NCBI GenBank assembly: GCA_947501315.1
Contig: CANMXH010000068.1
Span: forward strand, 1 to 10,943
Length of the DNA: 10,943 bases
Source of the DNA: Caulobacteraceae bacterium
Lineage (GTDB): Bacteria; Pseudomonadota; Alphaproteobacteria; Caulobacterales; Caulobacteraceae
Direction of reading: 5' to 3'
Each line of letters starts with the position of its first letter. The first letter of the stretch is position 1. Made by a program: the position numbers and the translations under genes. Positions 7,699-10,943 of this stretch are shown here, in pieces. Under the pieces are notes generated by a model, which was not told the origin of the DNA, did not search any database, and saw nothing but the letters and a program-made list of their open reading frames with translations.

Positions 7699-8571
7699 TT
7701 GGCGAAGACAGCGAAAACAGGCGAACGCTCCAACCCCGGCCAGCACGACGGCTTCCTGGGCTATCGCAATTTCCGCTGGGCCTGGAGGGCGGGCGTCCTC
7801 TGCGTGGTCGCCATCGCGGCCTATTTTCTGGTGGACGCCGAACCGCGCCCCAACGGTGGCAGCGTCTTCGGCTATGTGGCCGGCACGATCGCCGCGCTGC
7901 TGGTACTGTGGCTGACCCTGCTGGGCCTGCGAAAGCGCGCCATCACCTCGGGCGACTGGTCGCTGAAGGCCTGGGTTTCGGCCCATGTCTATCTCGGACT
8001 GGCCGTCATGGTGGTCGCCACCCTGCATTCGGGCTTCCAGTTCGGCTGGAACATCCACACCCTGGCCTATGCCCTGATGGTCCTGGTGGTCGTCTCCGGC
8101 CTGTTCGGCATCACCGTCTATGCCATCCTCCCGCGCCACCTCAGCCGCAACCGCGGCGAGACCACCCAGAAGCAGATGCTGGAGACGCTCAAGGCGCTGG
8201 ATCGCCAGATCAACGAGGCGGCCCAGCCACTGTCGGAGGCCCAGGCGCGGGTAGTGCAGATGTCGCTCGACGACAGCCGGATCGGCGGTCACCTGTGGCG
8301 GCGGCTATCGGGCGGACGCGGCGGTTGTGGCAACCAGCGCGCCCTGTCGCGCCTGAAAGGCCTGCGTCGTCAGGCGACCGACGTCCAGTTGCAGATGCTG
8401 GACCGGATCGAGGAACTACTGCAGCGCAAGGCTGCCGCCCTTGCCCAGGTGCGGCGCCATTTGCAGATCCGGGCCTGGCTGAGCGTATGGCTGGCGGTCC
8501 ATGTGCCGACCACCATCGCGCTCATCGGCGCGATCACCGCCCATGTTTTCAGCGTCTTCATCTACTGGTGA
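7699..8571 (+). CDS. Predicted di-heme cytochrome b membrane protein
   Basis: Membrane protein of 290 residues with five predicted helices (about 31-46, 56-77, 91-112, 119-143, 259-289). Helix 3 has H96 and H110, and helix 5 has H268 and H282. Each pair is separated by exactly 13 residues, the spacing that lets two helices clamp two hemes b across a membrane, as in cytochrome bc1 and ferric-reductase-like proteins. H120 is a further candidate. Positive charges place the N-terminus, the 78-90 loop and a 110-residue helical loop (about 145-257) in the cytoplasm, and the C-terminus at the periplasmic face. The start is TTG 7699, four bases after the previous stop, with AGGGG at 7683-7687 ahead of it. 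The stop is seven bases before the FHA-decaheme gene. Its place suggests it carries electrons from the ferredoxin fusion to the decaheme protein. I do not recognise a named family; heme binding is inferred from the histidine spacing. Confidence 0.85.
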   Translation: MAKTAKTGERSNPGQHDGFLGYRNFRWAWRAGVLCVVAIAAYFLVDAEPRPNGGSVFGYVAGTIAALLVLWLTLLGLRKRAITSGDWSLKAWVSAHVYLGLAVMVVATLHSGFQFGWNIHTLAYALMVLVVVSGLFGITVYAILPRHLSRNRGETTQKQMLETLKALDRQINEAAQPLSEAQARVVQMSLDDSRIGGHLWRRLSGGRGGCGNQRALSRLKGLRRQATDVQLQMLDRIEELLQRKAAALAQVRRHLQIRAWLSVWLAVHVPTTIALIGAITAHVFSVFIYW

Positions 8572-8578
8572 TGGCCTG

Positions 8579-10435
8579 ATGACCCTTGTCCTTCGCCAGG
8601 TGACACGTCGCGTCAGCGGGGCCGAAATCGTTCGGGAAAAGGTCCTGCCGACCGACGTCGCGCGCATCGGACGCGGCGCGGACTGCGAGATCCGTTTGCC
8701 CGACCTGGCGGTCAGCCTGCATCACGCCACCCTGACCCTGACCGGGCACGGACAGGTCAGCGTCGTCTCGACCGGGCGGGAGCCGTTCGGCGTCGACGAC
8801 CGGTTCGTCACCCGGACAGACATCGACGTCAGCCGTGCGCCGCGCCTGACCTTCGGCGATCACATCCTGACCCTGTCGCCCGGCGACGGCGGCCGTATCC
8901 TGATCAACATGGCCGCCGCCGAGCCTGCGGAAGGAGAGTCCTCCTCAGGCGTTCCCGCCGGTGGGGTCATCGCCAAGGCCCGTATCTTTGGCCGTCGACG
9001 CATCGCCTGGACCCTGGGTCTGGGGATCGTCGCTCTCTGCCTGCTCTGGCCGCTCGCCGCCTTCTACGGGCATTTCAAGGCGCGGATCGATCCTGACCAG
9101 CAGTGGTCCAGCGGCCCCCTGTCCTCGGCCCACGCCTTCCTGGAAGACGATTGCCAAGCCTGCCACCAAGAGGCCTTCGTCGCGGTGAAGGATACCTCCT
9201 GCAAGACCTGCCATTCCGGCGACCAGACCCCGGCCGCCATGGCCGCCGCCGCCGCCTCTGCGCGCAGTGCGGGCTCTCCGGACGACCTGTCCTTCGTCAG
9301 GGACCATGCACCGCGCGGGCGCATCCTCTGGGGCACACCGCCGCCTGACCATCTCGGCGGACAGGCCACAGCCTGGTTCCGGCGCGCCTTCAACATTCCC
9401 GAACAGCGCTGCGCCAGCTGCCACGTCGAACACGTGGCCAATCCGCTCGCGGGTCGCCTCCCCGAACCCATCCCGACCCTGACACAGACCCAGACCTGCG
9501 TTGACTGTCACACACGTCTGACAAACCGGCTCAAGGACACCGACCTGGCTGATGCGCCATCCTGGGCCCGGCACCCGAATTTCCGCCCCACCCTGCCCGG
9601 TCCCCAAGGCCTCACCCGCGTGTCGCTGGACAGTCGCCCGCGCGAGTCCTCCGGCCTGACCTTCCCACATGACCTGCATATGTCGCCCTCGGGCGGGGCC
9701 GCGCGAATGGCCCGGACCCTGGGCGGACGCGGCTATGGCGCGGCCCTGACCTGCGCCAGCTGCCATCGGCCCGACGCCGACCAGAAAGGATTCGCACCTA
9801 TCGAAATGGAGCGCGACTGCGCCAGCTGCCACTCGCTCTCCTTCGCCACCTCCAGCGGCGTGCGCCAGTTGCCGCACGGTGAGCCCGGCCAGGTGGTCGC
9901 GGCCCTGCTGGCCTGGCAGGGCAGCGGACCGGTTGCCGGCGGTGCAACGGCCCGGCGTCGCCCAGGCGAGATCGGCGGGACGGCCTCCGTTGCCGGCGGC
10001 TCGCCCGTGGGGGCCAGCGCGGTGACCACCGTCAGCGGAGCCTTCGGACCGCGCGGGGCCTGTTTCGACTGCCACACCATTTTCCGGACGCCGACCATCA
10101 AATTCACCCCGGTGCGGCTGCCCGGTGACTTCCTGAGCCGCGGTGCCTTCGATCACAGCGTCCGCGAGCACCGCGTTGACCGCCAGGGCCAGCCGTCCTG
10201 CGCCCAGTGCCACGCCGCCGCGACGTCAGGCTTGGCGACAGACCTGCTATTGCCGTCGGTCACCGAATGCGCGGAATGCCACGGCCAGACGACGGCGAAG
10301 TCCCCGACGCCGGCCCCGGCCGATTGCGAGAGCTGCCACAGCTTCCATGTGCCGTCGCAGCCGACGCAGCGTCCCTCACGGCTGGGCTTCAGCGACCGGC
10401 CACGACAGATCGCGGTGGTTCAAACGGCACCCTAG
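8579..10435 (+). CDS. FHA domain - membrane anchor - decaheme cytochrome c
   Basis: Protein of 618 residues in three parts. Residues 1-105 are an FHA domain with GRG at 31-33 (R32) and the S46-L-H-H49 pair (SxxH), the residues that bind phosphothreonine peptides. A single membrane helix (about 143-164) after RRR is a signal anchor, leaving FHA in the cytoplasm and the rest in the periplasm. The C-terminal part has ten CXXCH heme sites with first cysteines at 192, 208, 278, 307, 392, 414, 495, 541, 564 and 583. Extra histidines (for example 185, 285, 364, 367, 526, 530) could be second axial ligands. A Gly/Ala-rich linker lies at about 450-485. I chose ATG 8579, seven bases after the previous stop, because it opens directly on the FHA fold; in-frame upstream starts lie inside the cytochrome b gene. 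The ribosome site is weak, so coupling to the upstream gene is likely. Probable role: periplasmic electron terminal of the chain, needing the neighbouring ccm genes for heme attachment. Confidence 0.93.
   Translation: MTLVLRQVTRRVSGAEIVREKVLPTDVARIGRGADCEIRLPDLAVSLHHATLTLTGHGQVSVVSTGREPFGVDDRFVTRTDIDVSRAPRLTFGDHILTLSPGDGGRILINMAAAEPAEGESSSGVPAGGVIAKARIFGRRRIAWTLGLGIVALCLLWPLAAFYGHFKARIDPDQQWSSGPLSSAHAFLEDDCQACHQEAFVAVKDTSCKTCHSGDQTPAAMAAAAASARSAGSPDDLSFVRDHAPRGRILWGTPPPDHLGGQATAWFRRAFNIPEQRCASCHVEHVANPLAGRLPEPIPTLTQTQTCVDCHTRLTNRLKDTDLADAPSWARHPNFRPTLPGPQGLTRVSLDSRPRESSGLTFPHDLHMSPSGGAARMARTLGGRGYGAALTCASCHRPDADQKGFAPIEMERDCASCHSLSFATSSGVRQLPHGEPGQVVAALLAWQGSGPVAGGATARRRPGEIGGTASVAGGSPVGASAVTTVSGAFGPRGACFDCHTIFRTPTIKFTPVRLPGDFLSRGAFDHSVREHRVDRQGQPSCAQCHAAATSGLATDLLLPSVTECAECHGQTTAKSPTPAPADCESCHSFHVPSQPTQRPSRLGFSDRPRQIAVVQTAP
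10099..10128 (+). repeat. Inverted repeat, copy in the decaheme gene
   Basis: Thirty bases match the reverse complement of 10554-10583 at 28 positions, with an unbroken exact run of 22 (10107-10128). This copy encodes F509 to G516 and part of D517 of the decaheme protein (FTPVRLPGD). The other copy is in the same codon phase of the opposing gene, so both strands code for the same peptide. Confidence 0.85.
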
Positions 10436-10735
10436 GCCCGGCCTCGGGCCCCCCGGCTCGCATCCAACCGGCGGCTCGATCGCATCCGGGCCCTTGTGAC
10501 CTCGGTCGCCGAAGACCGCCATTTCGCCGGCGGCCAGTCCCGCGGACAGGACATCACCGGGCAGCCGCACCGGGGCGAATTCGAGGTTGAGATCCGGATC
10601 ATCCGGTGCCGCAAAACCGGCCTCGAAATCCTGCGCGACCGCTGCATCAACAGTGACCGCCTTCAGGCCGGCAAGGACGGAAATCAACAGACCGGCCCGG
10701 AACAGCGAGTTGGAACCCTGCACTGGGCGCTTCAT
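10376..10735 (-). CDS. Small predicted secreted protein, unknown function
   Basis: A 119-residue product of unrecognised family. The N-terminus reads as a signal peptide: basic start MKRPVQ, hydrophobic stretch about 13-33 and AVAQ near 33-35 as a likely cleavage region. The mature part is short and acidic at first (DFEAGFAAPDDPDLNLEF) and contains APVRLPGDVLSAG (54-66), which matches FTPVRLPGDFLSRG of the neighbouring decaheme protein. It has two cysteines (92, 103) and no CXXCH motif. ATG 10735 was chosen because CGGGAGG lies four bases upstream; the longer in-frame start near 10939 has no such support and would cover the palindrome. Codon use looks coding up to about residue 90. The last 20 codons are antisense to the end of the decaheme gene, a 60-base convergent overlap, so the C-terminus is the least certain part. 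A non-coding alternative cannot be excluded. Confidence 0.62.
   Translation of the reverse strand: MKRPVQGSNSLFRAGLLISVLAGLKAVTVDAAVAQDFEAGFAAPDDPDLNLEFAPVRLPGDVLSAGLAAGEMAVFGDRGHKGPDAIEPPVGCEPGGPRPGLGCRLNHRDLSWPVAEAQP
10435..10450. terminator. GC-rich hairpin at the end of the redox operon
   Basis: GGCCCG and CGGGCC flank a four-base loop, starting on the last base of the decaheme stop codon. Its place fits a transcription end for the redox operon, and it would form in either transcript. No T-run follows on either strand, so it is not a clear intrinsic terminator and may only be chance in GC-rich DNA. Confidence 0.22.
10554..10583 (-). repeat. Inverted repeat, copy in the small secreted-protein gene
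   Basis: Partner of 10099-10128. Exact identity covers 10554-10575. The minus strand encodes F53 to G60 and part of D61 of the small protein (FAPVRLPGD). A few more matches continue past the shared core (TCCTG), giving about 33 of 37 positions identical. Confidence 0.85.
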
Positions 10736-10739
10736 GGAA

Positions 10740-10746
10740 CCTCCCG
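10740..10746 (-). promoter_or_regulatory. Ribosome binding site of the small secreted-protein gene
   Basis: The minus strand reads CGGGAGG followed by TTCC and the ATG at 10735. This near-consensus site fixes the start at 10735 against the longer open frame. Confidence 0.7.
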
Positions 10747-10758
10747 AACCGCTTGCAG

Positions 10759-10787
10759 ATTGTCCGGGATAGTCTATCCCGGAAAAT
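10759..10787. promoter_or_regulatory. 29-bp palindrome, probable operator
   Basis: Arms ATTGTCCGGGATA and TATCCCGGAAAAT around the spacer GTC pair at 12 of 13 positions, with a perfect nine-base core (TCCGGGATA / TATCCCGGA, 10763-10783). It lies 23 bases before the small secreted-protein start and 78 bases before the divergent plus-strand gene. This is the usual place for an operator shared by a regulator and its target. As RNA it would form a stable stem in the small gene's leader, so a post-transcriptional role is the alternative. I do not recognise the motif as a known regulator's site. Confidence 0.6.
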
Positions 10788-10865
10788 GCAGCGATCGGTC
10801 TAACAACGTTCCACGAGGCACGCATAGACCAGTCATCGAGTGCATAACCGGGTGGGGCAGACGCG

Positions 10866-10943
10866 ATGGGGGCGGAGCCGAAAAACGAGCAACTTAAGGC
10901 AATCGGGTCGCGCCTGGCGCGGTCGAGCCTGTCGCTCACGCGC
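10866..10943 (+). CDS. Start of a plus-strand gene, possibly an XRE-type regulator (partial)
   Basis: Only 26 codons are in the window, beginning MGAEPKNEQLKAIG and continuing SRLARSSLSLTR to the edge. The frame is closed upstream by TAA at 10845-10847, and GGGTGGGG (10850-10857) could serve as the ribosome site before ATG 10866. The pattern IGxRLxRxxLSLTR recalls helix 1 of XRE/Cro-CI helix-turn-helix domains, but too little is present to be sure. Its divergent placement from the small secreted-protein gene, with a strong palindrome between, fits a regulator. Confidence 0.5.
   Translation, partial: MGAEPKNEQLKAIGSRLARSSLSLTR

Noticed and set aside
6417..7733. 438-codon minus-strand frame opposite the cNMP and ferredoxin domains
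   Set aside because: It is antisense of well-supported domains, with no motif of its own.
8501..8578. 26-residue N-terminal extension of the FHA-decaheme protein
   Set aside because: It lies inside the cytochrome b gene and adds a Ser/Arg-rich stretch before the FHA fold. ATG 8579 directly precedes the domain and follows the upstream stop by seven bases.
8945..10213. 422-codon minus-strand frame opposite the decaheme region
   Set aside because: It is antisense of ten CXXCH motifs, low in complexity and without recognised features.
10496..10897. 133-codon plus-strand frame to the right of the decaheme gene
   Set aside because: It is antisense to the small secreted-protein gene, runs through the palindrome and has no ribosome site or domain. 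The minus frame has a signal peptide and a strong ribosome site.

Overview
High-GC bacterial DNA with tightly packed genes, four-base ATGA gene overlaps, GTG and TTG starts, and a System I cytochrome c maturation cluster that includes ccmI. This suggests an alphaproteobacterium. Caulobacterales (Brevundimonas- or Caulobacter-like) is a guess from style only; the window holds no rRNA or other marker that would settle it. I see no tRNA, rRNA, CRISPR array, insertion sequence or phage gene.

Left part (1-5121), all on the minus strand and read right to left: ccmF, ccmG, ccmH and ccmI, each overlapping the next by four bases, then after about 70 bases the start of an aldehyde dehydrogenase gene that runs off the left edge. 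The ccm proteins attach heme to CXXCH motifs of periplasmic apocytochromes c. No ccmE or ccmABCD lies in the window.

Centre and right (5244-10435), plus strand: a tight three-gene operon, divergent from ccm, that reads as one trans-membrane electron-transfer chain. Gene 1 is an 816-residue cytoplasmic fusion: a thioredoxin-reductase/YpdA-like FAD-NAD(P) domain without a redox CXXC, two cyclic-nucleotide-binding domains, and a ferredoxin domain with 16 cysteines spaced for four [4Fe-4S] clusters. Gene 2 is a five-helix membrane protein with two H-x13-H helices, the signature of a di-heme cytochrome b. Gene 3 has a cytoplasmic FHA (phosphothreonine-binding) domain, one membrane helix and a periplasmic part with ten CXXCH heme sites. 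Inferred path: NAD(P)H - FAD - 4x[4Fe-4S] - two hemes b - ten hemes c, or the reverse, with two kinds of signal-sensing domain (cyclic nucleotide and phosphothreonine) built into the chain. The adjacent ccm genes would mature the decaheme protein. I know of no characterised system with this make-up, and it is the main point of interest here.

Right edge: a small minus-strand gene for a predicted secreted protein converges on and overlaps the decaheme gene. It carries, in the same reading phase, a near-identical copy of a short segment of the decaheme protein (PVRLPGD), seen in the DNA as an inverted repeat. Its upstream region holds a strong 29-bp palindrome, and beyond this a divergent plus-strand gene begins, cut off after 26 codons, whose start looks like a helix-turn-helix regulator.
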